In this document: positions 42,760 to 50,759 of the stretch, piece by piece | Numbering within the stretch: position 1 is the stretch's first letter | Layout: every line of letters starts with the position of its first letter | DNA from: Pandoraea vervacti | GTDB lineage: Bacteria > Pseudomonadota > Gammaproteobacteria > Burkholderiales > Burkholderiaceae | Assembly (NCBI RefSeq): GCF_000934605.2 | Contig: NZ_CP010897.2 | Location: 4,774,001-4,838,000 of the forward strand | Direction: 5' to 3' | DNA: 64,000 bases | Made by a program: the position numbers and the translations under genes | The notes under the pieces: model-generated | Database searches by the model: none | Seen by the model: the letters and a program-made list of their open reading frames with translations, nothing else | What the model was told of the DNA's origin: nothing

Positions 42760-44418
42760 ATGGCTACTACAACGGCAGCCACCACCCATGCGCCGATGAC
42801 CAAGGAAGAACGCAAGGTCATTTTCGCGTCGTCGCTGGGCACGGTGTTCGAGTGGTATGACTTTTACCTGGCCGGTTCGTTGGCCGCTTTCATCAGCCGT
42901 CACTTCTTCTCGGGGATCAATCCGACGGCAGCCTTCATCTTCACGCTGTTGTCGTTTGCCGCCGGCTTCGCGGTGCGCCCGTTCGGCGCCATCGTGTTCG
43001 GTCGCATCGGCGACCTGGTGGGCCGCAAGTACACGTTCCTCGTGACCATCACCCTGATGGGTCTGTCGACGCTGGTCGTCGGTTTGCTGCCGGGCTATGC
43101 CTCCTGGGGCATTGCGGCACCGGTGATCTTCATCGCCATGCGTCTGCTCCAGGGTCTGGCCCTGGGCGGCGAATACGGCGGTGCGGCCACGTACGTTGCC
43201 GAGCACGCGCCGCATGGCCGTCGCGGTTTCTACACGTCGTGGATTCAGACGACCGCAACGCTGGGTCTCTTCCTCTCGCTGCTCGTGATTCTCGGCACCC
43301 GCATGGCGATGGGTGAAGAGGCATTCGGCGACTGGGGCTGGCGTATCCCGTTCATTCTGTCGATCGTGCTGCTGCTGGTCTCGCTGTGGATTCGTCTGCA
43401 ACTGAGCGAATCGCCGGCATTCCAGCGCATGAAGGCGGAAGGCAAGGCTTCGAAGGCGCCGCTCAAGGAGTCGTTCGGTCAGTGGAAGAACCTGAAGATC
43501 GTGATTCTGGCGCTGGTCGGCCTCACGGCAGGTCAGGCCGTCGTGTGGTACACGGGCCAGTTCTACTCGCTGTTCTTCATGACGCAGGTGCTCAAGGTCG
43601 ACGGCAACACCGCGAACATCATGGTCGCGCTCGGCCTGCTGATCGGCAGCCCGTTCTTCGTGTTCTTTGGCGCCCTGTCGGACAAGATCGGCCGCAAGCC
43701 GATCATCATGGCGGGCTGTCTGCTGGCTGCGTTGCTGTACTTCCCAATCTTCAAGGCGCTCACGCACTACGCCAACCCGGCGCTCGAAGCGGCAACGGCA
43801 CGTTCGCCGATCACGGTCATCGCCGATCCGAACGAGTGCTCGTTCCAGTTCAACCCGGTGGGCACCTCGAAGTTCACGAGTTCGTGCGATATCGCGAAGA
43901 GCTACCTGTCGCGCGCCGGTCTGAACTATCAGAACGAAGCGGCGCCGGCGGGCACGATGGCATCGGTGAAGATCGGTGACAAGGTGATCCAGTCGGTCGA
44001 CGGCAAGGCAGCGGACGCCAAGGACAAGACCAAGGCGTTCGAGACGGACATGTCGGCTACGCTCAAGGCAGACGGCTATCCGGCGAAGGCCGACCCGGCC
44101 CAGATGAACAAGCCGATGGTCGTGATCCTGCTGGCGATTCTCGTGATCTTCGTGACGATGGTGTACGGCCCGATCGCGGCGATGCTGGTCGAACTGTTCC
44201 CGACGCGCATTCGCTACACGTCGATGTCGCTGCCGTATCACATCGGTAACGGCTGGTTCGGCGGCTTCCTGCCGGCCACGGCCTTCGCAATCGTGGCAGC
44301 CAAGGGCGACATCTACTCCGGCCTCTGGTATCCGATCGTGATCGCGTTGATCACCTTCGTAATCGGCATGCTCTTCATCAAGGAAACGAAGGATGTCGAC
44401 ATCTACGCCAACGACTGA
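42760..44418 (+). CDS. MFS transporter, metabolite:H+ symporter type, with periplasmic insert
   Basis: A 552-residue major facilitator of the MHS family: ASSLGTVFEWYDFYLAGSLAAF at helix 1, FGRIGDLVGRK in loop 2-3, and RLLQGLALGGEYGGAATYVAEHAP at helix 4-5. Twelve helices are apparent, but between helices 9 and 10 there is an extra segment of about 110 residues (about 336-447), hydrophilic, with two cysteines, predicted periplasmic. Standard MHS proteins are about 430-450 residues. Substrate unknown, probably a carboxylate or osmolyte. A ribosome site (AGGAGA) precedes the ATG. Confidence 0.92.
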   Translation: MATTTAATTHAPMTKEERKVIFASSLGTVFEWYDFYLAGSLAAFISRHFFSGINPTAAFIFTLLSFAAGFAVRPFGAIVFGRIGDLVGRKYTFLVTITLMGLSTLVVGLLPGYASWGIAAPVIFIAMRLLQGLALGGEYGGAATYVAEHAPHGRRGFYTSWIQTTATLGLFLSLLVILGTRMAMGEEAFGDWGWRIPFILSIVLLLVSLWIRLQLSESPAFQRMKAEGKASKAPLKESFGQWKNLKIVILALVGLTAGQAVVWYTGQFYSLFFMTQVLKVDGNTANIMVALGLLIGSPFFVFFGALSDKIGRKPIIMAGCLLAALLYFPIFKALTHYANPALEAATARSPITVIADPNECSFQFNPVGTSKFTSSCDIAKSYLSRAGLNYQNEAAPAGTMASVKIGDKVIQSVDGKAADAKDKTKAFETDMSATLKADGYPAKADPAQMNKPMVVILLAILVIFVTMVYGPIAAMLVELFPTRIRYTSMSLPYHIGNGWFGGFLPATAFAIVAAKGDIYSGLWYPIVIALITFVIGMLFIKETKDVDIYAND

Positions 44419-44597
44419 GCCGCAATAAGTCGCTGGGCGTAAGACACGTCGGAAGACGCCGGAGCCTTCGGGCGCCGGCGTTGTCGTTTGTGGGGGAAGG
44501 AGGCGGGCGAGGGAAGCCGATGGGGGCGAAAGCGCTGATGCAGACGATGCGCGTCAGCCGGTGCGCAAACATTTTCATAGTTTTCGCAAAATACCTG

Positions 44598-44626
44598 TTG
44601 ACAGCCTATAGGGGCCTACCTATAAT
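44598..44626 (+). promoter_or_regulatory. Consensus sigma-70 promoter of tRNA-Met
   Basis: TTGACA at 44598-44603 and TATAAT at 44621-44626, spaced by 17 bases: both hexamers are perfect consensus. Transcription would start near 44633, a few bases before the tRNA 5' end. Confidence 0.95.
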
Positions 44627-44637
44627 CTTTCTTCTAC

Positions 44638-44714
<77 letters not shown>

Positions 44715-44720
44715 AATGCA

Positions 44721-44755
44721 AAAAGCCGCTGTTCCGAAAGGTTCAGCGGCTTTTT
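44721..44755 (+). terminator. Terminator of tRNA-Met
   Basis: AAAAGCCGCTG and CAGCGGCTTTTT arms with an inner CC-GAAA-GG hairpin. The stem is followed by five T and begins seven bases after the CCA end. Confidence 0.95.
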
Positions 44756-44810
44756 CTATTGTTCGTTCGCTCTTGCAACAGCGTGGGCGATTTCGTTCGT
44801 CTCGAGACAC

Positions 44811-45209
44811 TCAGTCGAAGTCGAACATCTCGAACAGCGACTTCTTCTTGCGCGGGCGGTCGTGCTGCCGTCGGCGGTCATCATGGCCGTGGTGCGCGCT
44901 TCGCTGATCGCCAGGCTCGCGATATTCACGGCCGTCACGTCGGTCGTCATCGTGGGCGTACCGACGCTTATCGTGCATGCCATGCGTGCCGTGCATACCA
45001 TGCGTATCGCGTGAATCGTATCCCGACCGCCCGAACCCGCCTTGCGCCACCTGCCGCGATGCACCCTGCATGCCGTCGGTTCGCTCGATCAGCTTGTCCA
45101 GTTCCCCCCGGTCCAGCCACACGCCGCGACAGTTCGGGCAGTAATCGATCTCCACCCCCTGACGCTCGGTCATCAGCAAATCCGGGGTGCCGCACACAGG
45201 ACATTTCAT
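44811..45209 (-). CDS. zf-TFIIB domain protein with charged tail
   Basis: A 132-residue protein. The first 45 residues form a zinc ribbon: MKCPVC and DYCPNCRGVWLDRGELDKLI, four cysteines, typical of zf-TFIIB small proteins. The rest is a His/Asp/Arg-rich low-complexity segment with GMHGTHGMH repeats, then a basic RKKKSLFEMFDFD end. The His-rich tail may bind metal (inference). Function unknown. It is downstream of a TerC gene and its terminator. Confidence 0.88.
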   Translation of the reverse strand: MKCPVCGTPDLLMTERQGVEIDYCPNCRGVWLDRGELDKLIERTDGMQGASRQVAQGGFGRSGYDSRDTHGMHGTHGMHDKRRYAHDDDRRDGREYREPGDQRSAHHGHDDRRRQHDRPRKKKSLFEMFDFD

Positions 45210-45378
45210 CGTTTCGCTCCGTCACGTAAAAGACAACGCCCTCAATGTATCGGGCACGGCAAAACGGAAAAACCTGCATTTACATTCATCAGACTTCGAA
45301 AAATACGAACTCACCTGCTGTCGGCTCCCGCCTGTCCTCACCGTCCATGCGATCTTTGCCGACATGCGACGCACGACG

Positions 45379-45410
45379 AAAAAAACGGCGCCGGCTCTCA
45401 CCGGCGCCGC
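45379..45410 (-). terminator. Terminator after the second TerC gene
   Basis: On the minus strand GCGGCGCCGG, loop TGAGAG, CCGGCGCCG, then seven T. A textbook intrinsic terminator. Confidence 0.93.
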
Positions 45411-45444
45411 TTGCACCTTGCATGTCTCCCGACGGCGCTACAAA

Positions 45445-46224
45445 TTAGTGCAACACGCGCGCCTTCTCCGCCTCACGACGGGTTTTCGCCCGGCGCGTAA
45501 GCATGTTCAGCCCCTCGACGAACGCCGAGAATGCCATCGCCGCGTAGATGTAACCCTTCGGGATGTGTGAGCCGAAACCTTCCGCGATCAGCGTCATCCC
45601 GATCACGAGCAGGAAGCCCAGCGCCAACATCACCACCGTCGGATTCGCCGCAATGAAGCGCGAGAGGGGCCCGGCCATGAACAACATCGCTGTCACCGCC
45701 GCGATCACGGCCACGAACATGATCGGGATGTGCTCGGTCATGCCCACCGCCGTCACGATACTGTCGATCGAGAACACCAGATCCAGCACCAGAATCTGCA
45801 TGACGGCCGCACGCGCCGTGATCGTCGCCAACGTGCCCGCGCCCGACGCGCCGTCACCGTGCGCCTCGTCCTCGATGCCGGTTGCCACGTGGTGATGCAT
45901 CTCCTTCGTCGCCTTCCACACGAGGAACAGACCGCCCGCGATCAGAATCAGATCGCGCCACGAGAAGCCATGGTTGAACAGCTCGAACAGCGGCGTGGTG
46001 AGCTTGGCGATCCAGGCAACTGTGCCCAGCAGCGCCAGGCGCATGACCAGCGCCAGCGCGATACCCATGCGCTGCGTACGCGAGCGCATCGCCAACGGCA
46101 ACTTGTTCGTGAGAATCGAGATGAAGATCAGGTTGTCGATGCCGAGCACGACCTCCATGACCACCAGCGTAACCAGCGCAGCCCACACCGCAGGGTCGGC
46201 CGCCAAAGCAAGTAGATAGTCCAT
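45445..46224 (-). CDS. TerC-family membrane protein (YkoY/Alx-like)
   Basis: A 259-residue, seven- to eight-helix protein. The two symmetry-related sites are VVMEVVLGIDNLIFISIL and LVLDLVFSIDSIVTAVGM, each with the conserved Asp in the membrane. A His-rich cytoplasmic loop (EMHHHVATGIEDEAHGDG) lies between. Members include manganese exporters. It differs from the TerC at 34 kb in length and motif spelling, so it is a paralogue, not a duplicate. The leader upstream contains a GC hairpin (46259-46282) and is divergent from nhaR. Confidence 0.92.
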   Translation of the reverse strand: MDYLLALAADPAVWAALVTLVVMEVVLGIDNLIFISILTNKLPLAMRSRTQRMGIALALVMRLALLGTVAWIAKLTTPLFELFNHGFSWRDLILIAGGLFLVWKATKEMHHHVATGIEDEAHGDGASGAGTLATITARAAVMQILVLDLVFSIDSIVTAVGMTEHIPIMFVAVIAAVTAMLFMAGPLSRFIAANPTVVMLALGFLLVIGMTLIAEGFGSHIPKGYIYAAMAFSAFVEGLNMLTRRAKTRREAEKARVLH

Positions 46225-46409
46225 ATGTGCGCCAGAGTTTCCGTAGGTTTTTTGATGCGTCCGCGACCTTCAGGTGGCGGACCTCTCCCCTTCATAACCC
46301 GCACACAACGTAGTGCCGGGCTCAGGACAGCATCATCGTCGAACGCTCGCTTCGTAAAAACCAGCTATATACTTCAGCTTAGTTCGGTTTTTCCGAAGCC
46401 TTAACCAAC
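46225..46409. promoter_or_regulatory. Divergent TerC/nhaR promoter region with structured leader
   Basis: On the minus strand the leader of the TerC gene has GTCCGC (46282-46277) pairing with GCGGAC (46264-46259), with a nested ACCT-GA-AGGT loop, preceded by AAGGGGAGAG. Some TerC/Alx genes are controlled by the yybP-ykoY manganese riboswitch; I cannot confirm that fold here. TATATA near 46369-46376 is a likely -10 for one or both genes. Confidence 0.4.
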
Positions 46410-47306
46410 ATGCTGAATTACCGCCATCTCTATTACTTCTGGGTGGTCGTCAAGGAGGGCGGCTTCGCGCGTGCCGCCGAGCGCCTCGACATGGCCGTGC
46501 AGACGATCAGCGCGCAGGTGCGCGAGCTGGAAAAGTCGCTCGGCCATCAACTGCTCAAGCCCGCCGGACGCGGCGTCGCCATGACCGACCCCGGTCAGGC
46601 GGCGTTCCGTCGTGCGGAGGAAATCTTCCGCCTCGGTCAATCGATTCCCGACGAAGTCCGCGAGGCGGCGAGCGGTCGGGTGGCGCGTCTGGCCGTCGGC
46701 CTTGCAGACGGCATCTCGAAACTCGCCGCTCACGCCATTCTCGCACCCATACTCGACACGCCGTCGTTGCGGCTCGTTTGTCACGAAGGCGAACACGAGC
46801 AACTCCTTGGCGAACTCGCGCTGCATAAGCTGGACCTCGTGCTCGCGAGCCAGCCCGCGCCGTACAACCCGACCTTGCGGTTGGCGAGCGAACGGCTGGT
46901 CGAGTCGCCGGTCGACTGGTATGGACCCGCCTCGCTCGTGCGCAACACCGCGCGCGACACCTTCCCGCAATGTCTCGCGGCGCTGCCCATATTATTGCCG
47001 ACCGGCCATTCCGCGCTGCGAGCCCGACTCGATCAGTGGTTCGAGGCGCAGAGCATTCGCCCGAATATTGTCGGGGAGTTCGAAGACAGCGCGTTGATGG
47101 CGGTGTTCGCCACGCGCGGCCTGGGGGTGTTTGCGCTGAGCGAGGCCGGTGCGGGCGATGTGTCGCTGCTGCGCGGTCTGCGCTGGCTGGGTCGGCCGCA
47201 CGGGGTCCAAGAGGACATTCATGCCATTCGCTCGCGACGCGGCGAAGGCCACCCGCTCGTCAACCGCATTCTCGGGGACCGGAAAGCCGTCAGCGAGACG
47301 CCGTAG
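46410..47306 (+). CDS. nhaR: LysR-family regulator NhaR
   Basis: A 298-residue LysR-type activator. The N-terminal helix-turn-helix (NYRHLYYFWVVVKEGGFARAAERLDMAVQTISAQVRELEKSLG) has the NhaR-specific MLNYRHLYYFW start, followed by a periplasmic-binding-like sensor domain ending DHPLVNRI-like EGHPLVNRIL. NhaR controls Na+/H+ antiporter genes in E. coli. Here it is divergent from a TerC gene, its possible target, and 100 bases upstream of an AI-2E-family permease. Confidence 0.9.
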   Translation: MLNYRHLYYFWVVVKEGGFARAAERLDMAVQTISAQVRELEKSLGHQLLKPAGRGVAMTDPGQAAFRRAEEIFRLGQSIPDEVREAASGRVARLAVGLADGISKLAAHAILAPILDTPSLRLVCHEGEHEQLLGELALHKLDLVLASQPAPYNPTLRLASERLVESPVDWYGPASLVRNTARDTFPQCLAALPILLPTGHSALRARLDQWFEAQSIRPNIVGEFEDSALMAVFATRGLGVFALSEAGAGDVSLLRGLRWLGRPHGVQEDIHAIRSRRGEGHPLVNRILGDRKAVSETP

Positions 47307-47406
47307 ACGAGCGACAATCCATCCGCGCCGACCGAGGCGCCATCCACATCTGCTATAAGAACGACTGACGCGCCTTCCCGTGCGTCGTCATCTGCGAGGA
47401 AACCTC

Positions 47407-48477
47407 ATGTCGAGTCGTAGCGACCAGCGCAAATTCTTCCACCTCATGTTGTTCGTGGTGACGGTCGTCTTCGGATGGATTCTGTTCCCGCTGTTCGGCG
47501 CCGTGTTCTGGGGAACGATCCTCGCCGTGCTGTTCCAGCCGGTGCAGCGCCGCATGCTCGCCCGTATGCGCGGGCGCCCCAACCTCGCTGCCCTCACCAC
47601 GCTCGCCCTGATTCTCCTGATCGTGATCCTGCCCCTCACGCTCGTTGTGGGCATGCTCACGCAGGAGATCAGCACAGCGCTCGTGCGCTTCAAGACCGAT
47701 CTGCCGCAACTGACTGTCTCGTTCCAGCAACTGCTCGACCGCTTGCCGGCCAGCGTTCACCGCATCATGGATCTGGCCGGCGTGCAGGACGTCAACGCCA
47801 TCCAGCAGCGCCTGGGAGACGGCGCGGCGCAGATCGGGCGTCTGGTCGCCGTCTACCTCGTGAGCATCGGCCAGAACACGGCCCAACTGGTCGTGAGCTT
47901 CGGCGTGATGCTCTATCTGCTGTTCTTCCTGCTGCGCGACGGTACGGTGCTCGGCGCGATGGTGCGCCGTGCGCTGCCGCTCGACGAGCGGCACAAGAGC
48001 CTGTTGATCCGACAGTTCACCACGGTCGTGCGTGCCACGGTCAAGGGCAACATCGCGGTCGCCGTAGCTCAGGGGGTGCTCGGCGGCTTCATCTTCGCGG
48101 TGCTCGGGATTCAGGGATATGTGCTCGCCGCCGTCGTGATGGCGTTTCTGTCACTGCTGCCGGCGGTGGGCGCCGCAGTGGTATGGGTGCCCGTGGGTAT
48201 CTGGCTGCTGCTCGCCGGGCACGTCTGGAAAGCGGTGATTCTGTTCGTGTTCTGCGGCACCATCGTCAGTCTGGTGGACAACGTGCTGCGCCCGATTCTC
48301 GTGGGCAAGGACACCAAGCTGCCCGACTGGGTCGTGCTGATCTCCACGCTCGGCGGCATGTCGCTTTTGGGACTGACGGGTTTCGTCATCGGGCCGCTCA
48401 TCGCCGCCCTGTTCATTGCGAGCTGGAACATCTATACGCGCCTGCGCGACGACGACGATGCCGCCGATGCCGGGTGA
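47407..48477 (+). CDS. AI-2E family transporter (putative permease)
   Basis: A 356-residue protein with about eight helices in the AI-2E/UPF0118 pattern: two N-terminal pairs, a long central soluble region (about 105-180), and a C-terminal cluster with GIQGYVLAAVVMAFLSLLPAVGAAVVWVP and VDNVLRPILVGKDTKLPDWVVLISTLGG. Some members export autoinducer-2, others exchange Na+/H+; the neighbouring nhaR favours the latter (inference). Start ATG 47407 follows a GAGGAAA ribosome site. The C-terminus is Asp-rich. Confidence 0.92.
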   Translation: MSSRSDQRKFFHLMLFVVTVVFGWILFPLFGAVFWGTILAVLFQPVQRRMLARMRGRPNLAALTTLALILLIVILPLTLVVGMLTQEISTALVRFKTDLPQLTVSFQQLLDRLPASVHRIMDLAGVQDVNAIQQRLGDGAAQIGRLVAVYLVSIGQNTAQLVVSFGVMLYLLFFLLRDGTVLGAMVRRALPLDERHKSLLIRQFTTVVRATVKGNIAVAVAQGVLGGFIFAVLGIQGYVLAAVVMAFLSLLPAVGAAVVWVPVGIWLLLAGHVWKAVILFVFCGTIVSLVDNVLRPILVGKDTKLPDWVVLISTLGGMSLLGLTGFVIGPLIAALFIASWNIYTRLRDDDDAADAG

Positions 48478-48516
48478 CGTGCCCCGCATTTGCTCGGTCT
48501 CTCACCCAGCGTCCGC

Positions 48517-48542
48517 CGACGCCGTTCCTCCGAACGGCGTCG
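48517..48542 (+). terminator. Probable terminator after the AI-2E gene
   Basis: CGACGCCGTTC, loop CTCC, GAACGGCGTCG: perfect eleven-base-pair stem followed by TTATT. It separates convergent genes. Confidence 0.7.
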
Positions 48543-48636
48543 TTATTCCTCATTATTTCGGTCGGACGGGCGGCCTCCGCCCGTGCCCGGCAATGCCAGG
48601 GCTCGCGAGAGAACATTCGTCGGCACTGACGACTGT

Positions 48637-50223
48637 TTACTGCACCGCCTCGACGTCCGATTGGCGGCACACCATCGCCGCAAGGTCTTCGCCGATCTGT
48701 GTCATGACCGCATCCCAGTCGCCGCGCGTCGGCTGACGGTACAAGGTCACCGACGGATACCAGTCGCTGTCGCGACGCGCCAGTTGCCAGCGCCAGTCCG
48801 GCGTGTAGTTCAGCGGCACCCATACCGGCTTGCCCAACGCGCCGGCAAGATGCACGACCGCCGTGTCGACGGCAATCACCAGATCCATCTGCGCAATGAC
48901 GGCCGCCGTCTCGGCGAAATCGCTCAGCTTCGCGCCAATATCGTGTATGTTGCCGCGCGCCTTGCGGTAACTCGCCAGTTCGGCGTGCTCGTCGTCGGTC
49001 GCGTCGACCTGCAACGAATACCACTGTGCGTTCGTCGCAAACAGCGGCGCCCAGTGCTTGAGCGCAACGTCGCGATTCGGCGGGAACGGACGCGTGCGCC
49101 ATGCAAACCCGACGCGCAGCGCCCCATCGGGTTTCTCACCGAGCATCGAGCGCCAGATCATCTCGCGCCCCGGGCTCGCCCGCAAATAAGGGGACGTCGT
49201 CGCCACGTTGCCCCCAATCCTGAGCAGATGCGGCAGACTGAGCAGCGGCATCTGCCAGTCCAACGAGGGCACCGGCATATGCTCGCCGAGCACCGTCACA
49301 CCGCGCGCAAAGCCGCCCAGCAACGTCACGAGCGGGGCTTGTACAGAGAGCACGACCGTTGCGCCCATCTCCACCAGACGCGGCACGAAGCGCACGAACT
49401 GCAATGTATCGCCGAAGCCCTGCTCGCTATAGACGAACACCGTCTTGCCCGCGAGCGGCGCCTTGCCGTCCCACAGGCGGTCGCTAAAGCGTCGCGTCTG
49501 CGCCCCATCCTGCCAGCGCCATTCGTAGTCATGCCAGCCATGCGCAAACTCGCCCAGCAGCAGATTCGTCTGGGCCCGGTTGGTCCGCGCACCCGCGTGA
49601 TCGGGCGACAGTCTCACCGCTTCGTGCAGGCATTTCAGCGAGTCCTCGAACGCATGCTGCTCACGCAGCGCCACGCCGAGATTGACCAGCGGGTCGGGCT
49701 GCTGCGGGGCGATGGCGTGGGCGACCCGGTAAGCGGCGATCTCTTCGTCGAAACGCCCCAGCGCACCGAGGGCGCGCCCCTTGTTGAAATGCGCCTGCCA
49801 CAACGCAGGCGCCTTGGCGGCGGTACGCTCGAACCAGGCCAGCGCACGGGCGTTGTCGCCCGCCTGCGCCCAGGTCAGACCGATGGTATGCAGCGTGCCG
49901 ATGACGTCCGGCGATTGGTGGACCGTCGCTTCGAACAGCGCCTCGGCCCGCATCGGACGCCCGGCCTGCAGGCTCGCCATCGCAGCATCGAAGCTCGCCT
50001 GCGCGCCGGGATTAGGCCCGAGCGCGAGCAGACGGTCGAACGCGTCGGCTGCCGCCTCGAATGCGCTCATGCGCAGCGAGACGTACGCAAGCCCTTCAAG
50101 GGCAGGAAGAAATTCAGGGGATTGTTTCAGAACTTGTCGTAACTCGGCGATCGCCTCGTCGAGCCGGCCGGCGGCACTCAGTTGTCGTGCACGCTCGCAA
50201 CGCGCGTCTAATGGCGTCGTCAT
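48637..50223 (-). CDS. TPR protein fused to a heptosyltransferase-like domain
   Basis: A 528-residue soluble protein. Residues about 1-240 form six or seven tetratricopeptide repeats (ARQLSAAGRLDEAIAELRQVLKQSPEFLPA and so on). The second half (about 270-520) has a GT-B-like fold: FVYSEQGFGDTLQFVRFVPRLVEMGA, LRVGFAWRTRPFPPNRD, and VDTAVVHLAGALGKPVWVPL, which resembles the GT9/GT41 donor site. Such fusions are common in proteobacteria and unassigned; they may glycosylate a protein held by the TPRs. Start ATG 50223 was taken because TPR similarity begins there. Confidence 0.85.
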   Translation of the reverse strand: MTTPLDARCERARQLSAAGRLDEAIAELRQVLKQSPEFLPALEGLAYVSLRMSAFEAAADAFDRLLALGPNPGAQASFDAAMASLQAGRPMRAEALFEATVHQSPDVIGTLHTIGLTWAQAGDNARALAWFERTAAKAPALWQAHFNKGRALGALGRFDEEIAAYRVAHAIAPQQPDPLVNLGVALREQHAFEDSLKCLHEAVRLSPDHAGARTNRAQTNLLLGEFAHGWHDYEWRWQDGAQTRRFSDRLWDGKAPLAGKTVFVYSEQGFGDTLQFVRFVPRLVEMGATVVLSVQAPLVTLLGGFARGVTVLGEHMPVPSLDWQMPLLSLPHLLRIGGNVATTSPYLRASPGREMIWRSMLGEKPDGALRVGFAWRTRPFPPNRDVALKHWAPLFATNAQWYSLQVDATDDEHAELASYRKARGNIHDIGAKLSDFAETAAVIAQMDLVIAVDTAVVHLAGALGKPVWVPLNYTPDWRWQLARRDSDWYPSVTLYRQPTRGDWDAVMTQIGEDLAAMVCRQSDVEAVQ

Positions 50224-50759
50224 GCGGCGCATCCTTGCTTGTCTTGGAATGGGAGGGAGACGGGCCGGCAAGCCACTTGTTCGCCGGAGCATGCAAGCAT
50301 CCCCCACCGACAGGCACCGTAGCCCGAGCAAGCGGTGCACACTACACGACCGCACGGCGCGAAGCAAGCCGCGGGAATTGGTCTGCGCAACGCGAATAAA
50401 GTTCACACATTCAATGTGCCGGTTTCCCTGTCGTACGCCGCGAATCGTTGCGCCGCTGCCTGGATGAATTTGCCGCGCGGATCGCCCGCTTCGACAGGCG
50501 ATTTACGGAAGCGCGGGCGTCGCCTTTTGCCTTCGGTATCGCTGCATGAAACCGCACGATTGCGCGGTGCAGCATAAAAACCACATTCACGTATCCGCAG
50601 CGCCGTTTGCCAACGTGTGGCACGCGCTTTAACATCTTTTTACGGGGCAATCTGGTAGCATCCGCTGCCGTCATTGCGCGCGCGCATCGTCGCTGCTGCG
50701 CTGCATTTTGACGCTTCAATCCTGTTGTCCGTCCGAACCCTCATCCGAACGAGGTCCTG
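50224..50759. promoter_or_regulatory. Divergent intergenic region, TPR gene to ABC permease gene
   Basis: These 536 bases hold no gene that I can support; short frames on both strands have poor composition. AT-richer patches at about 50568-50600 and 50620-50655 are the likely promoter zones. A GAGG ribosome site lies before the permease ATG. Confidence 0.5.

Noticed and set aside
42640..44241. A 533-residue minus-strand open frame
   Set aside because: Antisense to the MHS transporter; no domain features.
50335..50577. 80-residue frame in the 536-base gap
   Set aside because: Low-complexity Arg-rich product, no ribosome site and no helix or domain pattern.
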